Below, piece after piece: positions 45,994 through 53,748 of a stretch of DNA of 64,000 bases. Numbering within the stretch: the first letter of the stretch is position 1; each line of letters opens with the position of its first letter. Both the position numbers and the translations under genes were made by a program. The notes under the pieces are model-generated. The model searched no databases, was not told the DNA's origin, and worked only from the letters and a program-made list of their open reading frames with translations. Source of the stretch: Paenibacillus albicereus (GTDB taxonomy: Bacteria > Bacillota > Bacilli > Paenibacillales > Paenibacillaceae); the NCBI RefSeq assembly GCF_012676905.1, contig NZ_CP051428.1, positions 1,381,001 through 1,445,000 of the forward strand. Direction: 5' to 3'.

Positions 45994-46826
45994 GCGCGCC
46001 GCTGATCGCATTCATCGGCACGACGCCGAATATCGGCACGACGTCCGCCGCATTCGCGGCCGCATGCAGGTTGGCGGACAGGAGCGGGGAGGAGGTCGGC
46101 TTCCTTTGCCTCAACCTCAAGAGCGCCAAGATCCATCGCTTCATCGGCCAAGATCGGCCGCAAGCGACGCTTGACGGCATCCGTCCCGAATTGACCTCCT
46201 CCTCCCTGGCCCCTGCGCAGCTTCGCCGGGCCTGCATGCAGCCGGAGGGGCAGCCGCTCGTCCATGTACTGGCGGGCAATCAGATGCGCGACCAAGCAGA
46301 ATTCTACTCCGTCGATGAGATGGACCATTTGCTGGAAGCCGCGCGGAATGCGTTTCCGATCGTCGTCGCCGACGTCGGCAGCTACTGGGATAATGCCGCG
46401 ACGATCGGCGCGATGCGCGCCGCGAGCTCGCGCGTCCTTTGCACGACGGGAGCCCTTTCCCATTTTCAAGAAGACTGCAACCGCTGGGTACGGCAAGTCT
46501 CTCCCTTGTTCGGCATCGAGCCGGACCGATTCGATCTGCTCGCCATTCAATCCCCATGGACTACTGGAGGTTATCGCATGAAAGAGATGGAAAAGGAAAC
46601 TCGCTTGTCCCTGATCGCCGAATTCAAGACCAATCAAGCTTTTTATGATTCGCTCGATCGGGGCCGGTACCATGCCTGGCTCAAGCAGGACGCGGTCGGC
46701 CGAATCGCGATGGAGGAAGCTTCGGACAAGCTGGCGGAGCGGCACGGAATTCGCTGCCGTCCGAACAAGGACAAGCAGCCTTGGTTCCGCAAGCTCAAGG
46801 CTCACCGCGGAGAGCTGAGAATATGA
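45990..46826 (+). CDS. CpaE/TadZ-like P-loop protein with degenerate Walker A
   Basis: A 278-residue MinD/ParA-superfamily protein by layout and position. The N-terminal loop reads FIGTTPNIGTTSAAF, where active members have a KGGxGKT-type loop; both the signature lysine and the P-loop lysine are missing. IVVADVGSYWDNAATIG is the Walker B-like region. CpaE/TadZ proteins localise the Tad machine at a cell site, and many are also weakly or not ATPase-active. It overlaps the genes on both sides by four bases. Activity as an ATPase is doubtful. Confidence 0.75.
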   Translation: MSAPLIAFIGTTPNIGTTSAAFAAACRLADRSGEEVGFLCLNLKSAKIHRFIGQDRPQATLDGIRPELTSSSLAPAQLRRACMQPEGQPLVHVLAGNQMRDQAEFYSVDEMDHLLEAARNAFPIVVADVGSYWDNAATIGAMRAASSRVLCTTGALSHFQEDCNRWVRQVSPLFGIEPDRFDLLAIQSPWTTGGYRMKEMEKETRLSLIAEFKTNQAFYDSLDRGRYHAWLKQDAVGRIAMEEASDKLAERHGIRCRPNKDKQPWFRKLKAHRGELRI

Positions 46827-48226
46827 GCGGAGAGCGGTTCTCGCCTGCCGCGCTCGCGGCGGAGCTGCGATCGGGACGGCGCCCTCCCGCTTCGACCGAG
46901 GCCCCGGCAGGACAGCAGACAGGCGGCGCCGCTCCCGATTCGTTCGCCAAGGCGGCGGAGGACATGCGGACGTACCTTGCCTCCCCTCGGGGCATGACGG
47001 ACGAAGAGCGGCGAGAGTACGGAGAGAGGCTCAATCGAGCCGTGCTCGGCTATCGGCGGGAGCGGAGAGAGATCATGGCGCTCGTCGCCGACCGGCTGCT
47101 CAAGCTGCGGCTTCACGAGCTGCCCGGAATGGGGGCTCCTTACAAGTCTCTGGCTGAGGCGCTGTTCGCGGAAGTGATCGGGCTCGGCGTACTGGAGCGC
47201 ATTCTGGAAGAACGGGATGGGTTGGAGGAAATCCAGGTGGTCGGCACGAGGATCTACCTCATGCGAGGAGGGACGGTGAAGCGATCTCCGATTGATTTCC
47301 AGACGCCCGGCGAAGTGGAGCGGATCCAGCAGAATCTGGTGCTGTACAACAACGACCGCATCAACCCGCGCAAGCGCTGGGCGGAGGTGATGCTGCGCGA
47401 CGGCACGCGGGTGACGATGACCGCGTACGGCTTCACCTCGCTGCCGACGCTGACGATGCGGTTCTACCAAGCACAGGCCTTCCGGCTGGAGGAGCTGGCC
47501 GCTCCGGCATACGGCACCCTATGCACGCAGATGTCGCGCATGCTGCACGCCGTGCTGGCCGCGCGGTTCAATCTGGTCGTGATCGGCCCGACCGGCTCGG
47601 GCAAGACGCATCTGCTGAAGGCGCTTATCGCTGAGCTGCCCGACGAGGAACGGATCGTCACGCTGGAGTCCCGGCTCGAGATGATGCTCGGCCAAGAATT
47701 CCCGCACAAGAACGTCGTCGAATACGAGACGGACGAGGAGGATGACCGCCATGGGCCGGCTCAAGCGTTCAAGCTGGCGCTCCGGCAGTCCCCGCAGCGG
47801 ATCGTCCACGCCGAGATTCGCGACGAGGACGCCAACATTTATGTTCGTGCCTGCACGCGCGGACATGCCGGCAGCATGACGACCGTGCATGCCAGCCGGC
47901 TGGAGGACGTGCCGGAAGCGATCACGGACATGTGCATGCTCGACGGCCGGGGGATGGACCCCGGGCGGCTGTGCAAGCGGATCGCCCGGCATGTCACGCA
48001 GATCGGCATCGAGATGGGGATCGCCGACGGCAAGCGGAGAATCTTGCGAATGGGCGAGATTTGCTGGCGGGACGGCGAGGCTTCTTTGGAAGAATGGGCT
48101 CTCTATCGGCGCGGAGAGGGCTGGAAGCTGGCTTCGAAGCCTAGCTCCGAAGCGGTTCGCAGGCTTGCCGAATGCGGCTTGACGCTGCAGGAGTCCGGAT
48201 TCGGTGAGGAGTCACTCCATGCCTGA
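46823..48226 (+). CDS. CpaF/TadA-type secretion ATPase
   Basis: A 467-residue hexameric ATPase that powers Tad pilus assembly. An N-terminal extension of ~90 residues precedes the domain; Walker A is VIGPTGSGKTHLLKAL near residue 252, followed by acidic boxes and RGHAGSMTTVHASRLED with the conserved histidine. The glutamate/arginine-rich region DGTRVTMTAYGF upstream fits the family. All catalytic elements are intact, in contrast to the upstream CpaE-like protein. The start overlaps the preceding stop; the next gene starts eight bases before this one ends. Confidence 0.93.
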   Translation: MSGERFSPAALAAELRSGRRPPASTEAPAGQQTGGAAPDSFAKAAEDMRTYLASPRGMTDEERREYGERLNRAVLGYRRERREIMALVADRLLKLRLHELPGMGAPYKSLAEALFAEVIGLGVLERILEERDGLEEIQVVGTRIYLMRGGTVKRSPIDFQTPGEVERIQQNLVLYNNDRINPRKRWAEVMLRDGTRVTMTAYGFTSLPTLTMRFYQAQAFRLEELAAPAYGTLCTQMSRMLHAVLAARFNLVVIGPTGSGKTHLLKALIAELPDEERIVTLESRLEMMLGQEFPHKNVVEYETDEEDDRHGPAQAFKLALRQSPQRIVHAEIRDEDANIYVRACTRGHAGSMTTVHASRLEDVPEAITDMCMLDGRGMDPGRLCKRIARHVTQIGIEMGIADGKRRILRMGEICWRDGEASLEEWALYRRGEGWKLASKPSSEAVRRLAECGLTLQESGFGEESLHA

Positions 48227-49160
48227 TGCGTCTTGGCTCGTCCTGGCGGCATCGATCTTGCTGTGTCTGACGCTCCTCCCGCTGATCGCGTCCGCGCTCC
48301 GCTTCGGCGACGATTCGCGCTTGGCCACGAGCCGGCTCGACTATCGCCGGGGCAGATCGCTGCGCGAGCGGCTCCGGCGCAATCTGGAGCGGTCCGGATG
48401 GCTCTATCGGGAGCTGCGAGATACGCTGGACGCGCTTCAAACCGGAATTCGGCCGGAAGGTCTTGTTCTGCTGTCCTTGCTGCTGCTGGCGCTGGGAGGA
48501 GCCGGCGGCGCGATCCTGTTCCTCAGTCTCAAGGGGGCGTTGATGCTCGGCCTGATGCTGGCGCTGACCCCTTACGCGGTCTTGAAGATGATGCTGGTCC
48601 AGCGGCAGCTGCAGACCCGGCTCGAATTCCTTCCAGCCGCCGAGCTGTTTTATCAATGCTATCTTGTCGCAGGGCAGAGGCAGATTCGGGGGGCTCTTCG
48701 GCGAATGGTCGAGGAGAACCGGCTTCACGGACACCTCAAAGCATCCTTTGAGCAGCTTTACCGGAATCTTTGCGTCCGAGGAGACGACGAGGCGAGCCTG
48801 CGCTTGTTCTCCGCTTCTCTCGGCCATTTGTGGGGCGATTACTTTGTCCAGATTTTGCGGGTGGCGATCAGCGAAGGGCATGACATCTCGGACAATTTGC
48901 ATGACTTGATTTCCGACATGCGGCGGGCCAGACGGGCCAATGAGCAGGAAAGGCACAAGCTGCTGGAGATTCGCATCGCGAACTTCACCCCGGTGCTGTT
49001 CCTGGGATTGTTCCTCGGCATTAATTTCCGCTACAACCCGGAGAGCTCCTACCGGTATTACGTGCTGGATCCTGCCGGCAGAGATATTTTGCTTAACGCC
49101 TTGGTCCTCATTTTCGCGTCCTTCGTGATGGGGCTGTGGCTTTCTCGCAAGAGAATGTAA
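48219..49160 (+). CDS. TadB-like inner-membrane platform protein
   Basis: A 313-residue protein with a membrane helix at the N-terminus, a pair near residues 90-120 and a pair at the C-terminus (VLFLGLFLGINF and LNALVLIFASFVMGLWLS). The central helical region with a charged QERHKLLEIRIAN segment suits the T2SS-F domain of TadB. ATG at 48219 follows GAGGAG eight bases upstream. TadB and TadC form the membrane platform for the CpaF ATPase. Confidence 0.8.
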   Translation: MPDASWLVLAASILLCLTLLPLIASALRFGDDSRLATSRLDYRRGRSLRERLRRNLERSGWLYRELRDTLDALQTGIRPEGLVLLSLLLLALGGAGGAILFLSLKGALMLGLMLALTPYAVLKMMLVQRQLQTRLEFLPAAELFYQCYLVAGQRQIRGALRRMVEENRLHGHLKASFEQLYRNLCVRGDDEASLRLFSASLGHLWGDYFVQILRVAISEGHDISDNLHDLISDMRRARRANEQERHKLLEIRIANFTPVLFLGLFLGINFRYNPESSYRYYVLDPAGRDILLNALVLIFASFVMGLWLSRKRM

Positions 49161-49172
49161 AGGAGGGGCGAC

Positions 49173-50075
49173 ATGAAGCTCATCGAGGCTTTGAACGGCG
49201 CCGGCTTCGTGCTTGCGTGGCTGGCCCAGGCGATCCTGATGACCGTCCTGCTTTATGCGCTTCTCAAGAAGCTGACGACCAAAAGACCGCGCTGGATGCA
49301 TTTGCAGCGGCGCGGGCCGGACAATCGCCTGCTTGGGGACCGCCAGCTGAAGCTCGTCGGGCTGACCCGGACGAGCCGGGTCGTGGAAGAGCGGGCGAGG
49401 CTTTTTGCCGGCTGCGGCATCCAAGGGGACGCGGCAGCCTATGCGGCCGCTCGTCGCGTCATCTTCTCGGGATCGGCGCTTGCTGTTCTGATCGGAGCCG
49501 GCTTGCCCGCGCTCGGCGCCAAGCCTCTTCTCCTTCTTCCGCTTGCAGGATGGGGAGCGTTGATTTTACTGGTGTTCTCTCTGCTAGTCGACAAGATTGC
49601 GCTGGAAGCGATCCGGCAGGCCCGCTCCGCCAAAGTCATCCGCGAAATTCATACCGTCAGCACTCAGCTGCTGTACCTGCAGGGCTCGTCGCTTCATATC
49701 CATGCCAAGCTGATGCGCTGCGTGCCGTATACGAGGACGATTCGCGGCGAGCTCCAGAATCTGCTCGGCGAGTGGTACCACGATGCGGCAGAGGCGATAA
49801 GAGCGTTCAAAGCGCGCGTCGGCACCGAAGAGGCGATCAGCTTCGCCGAGACGATCGATTCCTTGCGGCTGCATGAAGATGAAGCTTATTACGAGCTGCT
49901 GCGGGAGCGGATTCGCGATTACAAGGAGAAGCTGGAAATTGCCAAGGAATCACGCAAGGAGTCCGGTTCATACGTGTTGTTCGTGCTCGCCGGCCTGCCG
50001 ATCCTGTACACGTTTCAAGTCTTCATCTATCCCTGGGTGAGAGAAAGCCAGAAGCTGTTCGAATCCCTGAACTGA
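49173..50075 (+). CDS. TadC-like inner-membrane platform protein
   Basis: A 300-residue protein, partner of the preceding TadB-like protein. It has a membrane helix at ~10-30, a hydrophobic pair at ~95-140, a cytoplasmic helical region with ESRKESGSYVLFVLAGLP leading to a C-terminal membrane segment. AAAGGAGGGG precedes the ATG. Followed after 15 bases by the first of two very small genes. The assignment rests on length, topology and operon position. Confidence 0.75.
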   Translation: MKLIEALNGAGFVLAWLAQAILMTVLLYALLKKLTTKRPRWMHLQRRGPDNRLLGDRQLKLVGLTRTSRVVEERARLFAGCGIQGDAAAYAAARRVIFSGSALAVLIGAGLPALGAKPLLLLPLAGWGALILLVFSLLVDKIALEAIRQARSAKVIREIHTVSTQLLYLQGSSLHIHAKLMRCVPYTRTIRGELQNLLGEWYHDAAEAIRAFKARVGTEEAISFAETIDSLRLHEDEAYYELLRERIRDYKEKLEIAKESRKESGSYVLFVLAGLPILYTFQVFIYPWVRESQKLFESLN

Positions 50076-50090
50076 AAAGGAGGTGATGGC

Positions 50091-50240
50091 ATGCGGAACA
50101 TTCTCGTCACCGTCATGATGATCGTCGTCATGCTGGTGCTCTTCAATACGATCATTGCGGACAATGCGACCGGCACCCGCTCGCGGATCCAAGCCCAAGG
50201 CACAGGCGCGAACACGATGATCGGCAACCTGGCCCCTTAA
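50091..50240 (+). CDS. 49-residue membrane protein, putative Tad minor pilin or assembly factor
   Basis: MRNILVTVMMIVVMLVLFNT is followed by a polar tail ending in TMIGNLAP. One hydrophobic helix, basic start, no GxxxxE prepilin motif as in classical Flp pilins. AGGAGGTGATGGC is an excellent ribosome binding site before the ATG. Packed 15 bases after the TadC-like gene and 19 before the next small gene, both with strong sites, it is certainly part of the operon. Likely the pilin subunit or a membrane-anchored accessory peptide; I cannot decide. Confidence 0.7.
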   Translation: MRNILVTVMMIVVMLVLFNTIIADNATGTRSRIQAQGTGANTMIGNLAP

Positions 50241-50259
50241 TGCGAAGGAAGGTGGAGTC

Positions 50260-50406
50260 GTGAAAGAAATACTCGCATCGATCCTGCTGCTGGCTGCGGT
50301 CCTGCTGCTTTATGTCGCTGTCGCCCAGGGACCGCAGGGGACCAAGGCAGGCATGCAGAACTTCGGCAGCGCCATGTCCCAAAGCATCCGGAGCACGGAC
50401 CCTTGA
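50260..50406 (+). CDS. 48-residue membrane protein, putative Tad minor pilin or assembly factor
   Basis: Starts with GTG: MKEILASILLLAAVLLLYVA, then a polar, glycine/glutamine/serine-rich tail (KAGMQNFGSAMSQSIRS). Same architecture as its neighbour, a single hydrophobic helix and a ~25-residue hydrophilic tail, and perhaps a paralogue. AAGGAAGGTGGAG precedes the start. The stop overlaps the TTG start of the next gene (TTGA). Too short for routine gene callers, so it could easily be missed. Confidence 0.7.
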   Translation: MKEILASILLLAAVLLLYVAVAQGPQGTKAGMQNFGSAMSQSIRSTDP

Positions 50407-50828
50407 AGCAAATTCTGGTGTTCGTGCTGTTTGCGGCGATGTTCTGCTGGATGATGTTCTCTCCTGTATATAAGCATGTGCTCGTCATGCGAGAAGCGAT
50501 GCTTCAAAAAGAGGTGGATTATCTGCTGGAAATCGGAGCGAGCGGAAGCCGCGGCTACATCGACGCGGAGATGCTCGGGCAGGCACGCGAGCGGCTTGCC
50601 GCCGTCGGCTTGCGGCCCGATGCAGTGGAGTTTCAGGTCAGCTCGACCAGCGGTCAGCCGGCGAATCAGCCAAGCGAGCCGCTGCTGCGGGGGACGGGGC
50701 TTCGGCTCGAGGCGAGCTATCCCTATGAGCGCCTGTTCGAGATCGACCGCCTGATCGGCATTCCCGTCCCTTCGGCGGGAGAGCGGATGAGGGCGAGCGG
50801 GCTCAAGATGAGCGAATTCGTGCCATAG
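50403..50828 (+). CDS. Membrane-anchored protein of the Tad-like operon, unknown function
   Basis: A 141-residue protein starting with TTG overlapping the previous stop. One N-terminal helix (QILVFVLFAAMFCWMMFSPV) then an extracytoplasmic domain of about 115 residues with an alpha/beta look (LRLEASYPYERLFEIDRLIG). Position and topology recall TadE/TadF-type minor pilins, but I see no clear motif of that family. Confidence 0.65.
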   Translation: MKQILVFVLFAAMFCWMMFSPVYKHVLVMREAMLQKEVDYLLEIGASGSRGYIDAEMLGQARERLAAVGLRPDAVEFQVSSTSGQPANQPSEPLLRGTGLRLEASYPYERLFEIDRLIGIPVPSAGERMRASGLKMSEFVP

Positions 50829-50858
50829 CGCTCCCTAGGCGGAAAGGAAGGAACGTCG

Positions 50859-51347
50859 ATGTACAAGCTGCTGCTGATCCTGCTCATGAGCATGCTCTGG
50901 CTGGGCGCGCATGCCGCTCAGGCAGATCAAGAGCGAGCCGTGCGGATGCTGTTCGAAGCCAAGCATGCCGTCAACCGCGCGGCTCATGCCGCTGCCCAGC
51001 AGCTAGACGAGGAGGAGCTGGCGGAGGGCCGTTTCGACGTCGACGAAGAGCGGGCCGAAGCAGCCGCACGAGAATATTTGCAAGAAAATCTGCGCTTGGA
51101 CGAGCAAGGAAGACCGGTGCAGGGCTCCAGGCTGAAGGCGGCGGTTATAATCGAAGCTTGGAAAGTCATCGGTCAGGAGCAGTCCTTTCCTTATATCTAT
51201 CGCGACAGCCGCTTCGGCTATGAAGTGACTCTGGACCGCCCCGGCGTCGTCCTCATTGCCCGCATCGAGCATCCTCGGCTGTTTTCCGTCATGGAGCCGA
51301 TTGTCTGGCATGTGAAGGGAGCCGCTCAGCTGGTCTTGCCCGGATGA
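50859..51347 (+). CDS. Exported protein ending the Tad-like operon, unknown function
   Basis: A 162-residue protein with a signal sequence (YKLLLILLMSMLWLGAHAAQ). The next 20 residues (EAKHAVNRAAHAAAQQLDEE) resemble the helical beginnings of pseudopilin-like exported proteins. The C-terminal half is a beta-rich domain. GGAAAGGAAGG precedes the ATG. It closes the operon and is followed by a terminator. A substrate or minor component of the Tad apparatus is likely; not proven by sequence. Confidence 0.65.
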   Translation: MYKLLLILLMSMLWLGAHAAQADQERAVRMLFEAKHAVNRAAHAAAQQLDEEELAEGRFDVDEERAEAAAREYLQENLRLDEQGRPVQGSRLKAAVIIEAWKVIGQEQSFPYIYRDSRFGYEVTLDRPGVVLIARIEHPRLFSVMEPIVWHVKGAAQLVLPG

Positions 51348-51350
51348 AGC

Positions 51351-51390
51351 AACAGCCCGTCGCCGATTCGGGCGATGGGCTGTTCTTGTT
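51351..51390. terminator. Terminator at the end of the Tad-like operon
   Basis: AACAGCCC and GGGCTGTT form the outer stem, TCGCC/GGCGA the inner one, then TCTTGTT. It lies between convergent genes. Confidence 0.7.
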
Positions 51391-51449
51391 GAAAGATAAT
51401 CATTCATCGCGGCGCTGCGGCTTCATTTAATAAAGCCGCTCCTTTGCAC

Positions 51450-52271
51450 TCACCCTTGCACACCTTGCATGCGCGGCAAGTTGGCGACTGTCCCGCCATC
51501 CACGCGCAAGTCCGTGCCGGTGATGTACGAGGCCGCATCGCTGAGCAGAAATTCGACCGCGGCGGCGATTTCAGACGGCTTTCCTTCGCGGCGCAGCGGC
51601 GTGTGGTCCAGCATGACCTTCATTTGAGCTTGCTGCTCCGCTTCTTGACGGCCCATCGGCGTGTCGATCGTGCCCGGAGAGATGGAGGCGATACGAGCTC
51701 CTTTTTCACCCCAAGCCCAAGCTTGGTCTTCCACGATCAGCAGGACGCCCAGCTTCGACAAGCTGTACGCCGTTCCCGGATCGCCCTGCGCGAATTGCTC
51801 CATCGTCTCGACCGCATGATCCGCCAGTGGGTTTTTTAAAATTTCGGTGTAAGGACCTTGGCGCGGCGCCATATGCCCGCTCATCGACGAGATGAGAACG
51901 GCGACGGCGCCCGGACCCGCTAGCGGCAAAAACGCTTCCAAGACGAGGCCGGTGCCGACGAGATTGACTTCCGTAATCCGCCTGGAGTCCGCCATGGTGG
52001 GAGAGAGTCCGGCGGTGTGAACCAGACCTCTAAGCGTGCCGAGCTCGGCTGCTTTTTGCGCCAAGGCCGTCACGTCGCTCTTTGAGGTGATGTCCACGGT
52101 CTGCCAGTGCACGTCGGAGATTCCTTTGGCGGCAAGCTCCTCCTTGGCCAGCATCAGCCTCTGCTCCGATACGTCGGCCAGCAGGACGGTTCCTTTTCGG
52201 CCGACCAATTCGGCGGTCGCTTTGCCCATTCCGCCGGAACCGCCGGTAATGACATACACTTCGTTCGCCAT
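51450..52271 (-). CDS. Short-chain dehydrogenase/reductase (TetR-linked)
   Basis: A 273-residue oxidoreductase of the SDR family. TGGSGGMGKA is the cofactor motif and VLLADVSEQ gives an aspartate that favours NAD. The usual tetrad is present with a YSLSK catalytic motif, and the enzyme ends in TDLRVDGGTV. It lacks the NNAG motif in standard form (LVHTAGLSP). Its regulator, a TetR gene, lies about 100 bases upstream on the same strand, so the pair probably forms a stress or detoxification unit. Confidence 0.92.
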   Translation of the reverse strand: MANEVYVITGGSGGMGKATAELVGRKGTVLLADVSEQRLMLAKEELAAKGISDVHWQTVDITSKSDVTALAQKAAELGTLRGLVHTAGLSPTMADSRRITEVNLVGTGLVLEAFLPLAGPGAVAVLISSMSGHMAPRQGPYTEILKNPLADHAVETMEQFAQGDPGTAYSLSKLGVLLIVEDQAWAWGEKGARIASISPGTIDTPMGRQEAEQQAQMKVMLDHTPLRREGKPSEIAAAVEFLLSDAASYITGTDLRVDGGTVANLPRMQGVQG

Positions 52272-52370
52272 TTTTCATTCCTCCTCGATTGTCTTGAGCT
52301 TATTGTATCCTGCATCAGCACGGGCCGTACGAGACAATCCGACCGGTTCTGTCCAGGAGATGTTCACATT

Positions 52371-52919
52371 TTAGTCCGTGGGCGAGGTCATCTCAGCCCA
52401 GTTGGTCAGCCCGATTTTCGTCAATTCGGTCGAGGCTTCAAAAGGTGTCAGACGGAACCCGCTCAGCACCCACTGCGAAAGATATCCGATCGTTCCGTAT
52501 CCGGCGAAGGTGGCGTAGCCTTGATGACGATAGATGGCGAAGAGCCGTTCCGTCAAACGGCGCGTCAGCTGATGGACGAAATGAGGGTCTTTGAAGCGAT
52601 CGGCATAGAACGTTCGGTTGGTCTGGATATGGGTGCAGAGCGCAAGCGTCGTTTCCTGCACGAGAAAAGGCGCATCCTGATGCCATGGCGGTCGAATTTC
52701 ATTTCGATAAAAAGAAAGGAATCGGTCGGTGATTTGTGCGGTCACGCTGTCCATGAGATCGAACTTGTCGCGGTAATAAAGATAGAAGGTAGACCGGCTG
52801 ATGCCCGCCTTTTTTACGATCTGACTGACGGATACGGCTTCGAAAGGGCGGCTTCCGATCCATTCCATCAGGGCTGCAATGATGAGCTCGCGGGCGTTGA
52901 CTGGGTTCGGCACGTTCAT
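52371..52919 (-). CDS. TetR family transcriptional regulator
   Basis: A 182-residue repressor. The N-terminal helix-turn-helix is NARELIIAALMEWI followed by VSVSQIVKKAGISRSTFYLY, the recognition helix region being well conserved. The remaining ~120 residues form the all-helical ligand domain. It probably controls the SDR gene downstream and itself; the 20-bp palindrome at 53243 and the half-site TCTAGT at 53156 are possible operators. Confidence 0.93.
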   Translation of the reverse strand: MNVPNPVNARELIIAALMEWIGSRPFEAVSVSQIVKKAGISRSTFYLYYRDKFDLMDSVTAQITDRFLSFYRNEIRPPWHQDAPFLVQETTLALCTHIQTNRTFYADRFKDPHFVHQLTRRLTERLFAIYRHQGYATFAGYGTIGYLSQWVLSGFRLTPFEASTELTKIGLTNWAEMTSPTD

Positions 52920-52980
52920 AGCAATAGCATGTCGCTCCTTTCATCTCGAGTTGGACAGCCGATCGCAGGGCCAGTCCGCC

Positions 52981-53104
52981 ATGGCTTCGCTCCCGCCGTC
53001 CCGCATGGCTTCGCTCCCGCCGTCCCGCATGGCTTCGTTCCTGTCGTCCCGCATGGCTTCGCTCCTGCCGTCCCGCATGGCTTCGTTCCTGTCGCCCCGC
53101 ATGG
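52981..53104. repeat. 24-bp tandem repeat, five full units
   Basis: Five direct copies of a 24-base unit starting ATGGCTTCGCTCC, with small differences between copies, then a partial sixth beginning ATGGCT. It lies about 60 bases upstream of the TetR gene. As 24 is a multiple of three, several frames stay open through it, but no ribosome binding site or protein-like sequence supports a gene. Confidence 0.9.
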
Positions 53105-53242
53105 CTGCGGCGCCGATCAAGCGCGCCAGCTTTCATCCTTTTCTAAACGCTGCCGTCTAGTGTACCCTTTTTTCGTGGACCATCCTAGAGCATTCCATCA
53201 ATGGCGACCTTGCTCAAACCCGATTTGCCATCCCCTCTCCCT

Positions 53243-53262
53243 TCTAGTAAACTTTTACTAGA
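53243..53262. promoter_or_regulatory. Perfect 20-bp palindrome, candidate operator
   Basis: TCTAGTAAACTTTTACTAGA, with nine-base arms and a two-base centre. It lies about 35 bases before the next plus-strand gene and 320 bases upstream of the TetR gene. Symmetry and position suit a dimeric repressor. Confidence 0.5.
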
Positions 53263-53298
53263 GCGGAATGAGTGGTGCAAGGGGAGGGCGATGGACCG

Positions 53299-53682
53299 AT
53301 GTTCAAGCTCGGCGAGAAAGTCGTGATCGTTTCCGATCAATATGAACAAAAGCTTCCTGTCGGGGAGTATGGATATATCATTGCGTACGACCGAAATGCA
53401 GACAATGTATTCGATTACGTCGTTCGGGTTCCGGCAGAGAACCGGAACTTTCTCGTTCCGGGGCAAGACGTGGAGCTTGAAAAGGTGCTCTTGAAGCTGG
53501 AAGCGGACCGCGTGGAGCGCGAGGCGCTGATCGATTACGCTCTGGCCACCCGCAACGAGGAGCTGTTCAACCGCATCGTCCGCGGCGAGGAAGCGGAGCC
53601 GGAGGAGGAAGAGATTTCGGCCAAGGACGTTCAGAGCCGGGAGGATTTCATCCGTCAGGTCAATCTCAAGGCATGGATCTAA
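53299..53682 (+). CDS. Soluble protein of unknown function
   Basis: A 127-residue protein. The first ~55 residues (LGEKVVIVSDQYEQKLPVGE, GYIIAYDRNADNVFDYVVRV) look like a small beta-barrel of the KOW/SH3 kind; a helical, acidic second half follows (RNEELFNRIVRGEE). Similar proteins are annotated as hypothetical in Paenibacillaceae as far as I know. ATG at 53299 follows GGGGAGGG by 10 bases; a GTG at 53272 is a less likely start. No membrane segment. Confidence 0.7.
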   Translation: MFKLGEKVVIVSDQYEQKLPVGEYGYIIAYDRNADNVFDYVVRVPAENRNFLVPGQDVELEKVLLKLEADRVEREALIDYALATRNEELFNRIVRGEEAEPEEEEISAKDVQSREDFIRQVNLKAWI

Positions 53683-53748
53683 TTGCCGTTCCAGACGCCG
53701 GGGGATAGAGGAGTGTAGAACCTAACCCGAAAGGAAGTGCAGCCAAGC

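Noticed and set aside
52981..53104. CRISPR array
   Set aside because: The repeats are directly adjacent without spacers and there are no cas genes.
52879..53160. 93-codon plus-strand frame with repeated MASLPPSR units
   Set aside because: It is produced by the 24-bp DNA repeat, begins inside the TetR gene on the other strand and has no ribosome binding site.
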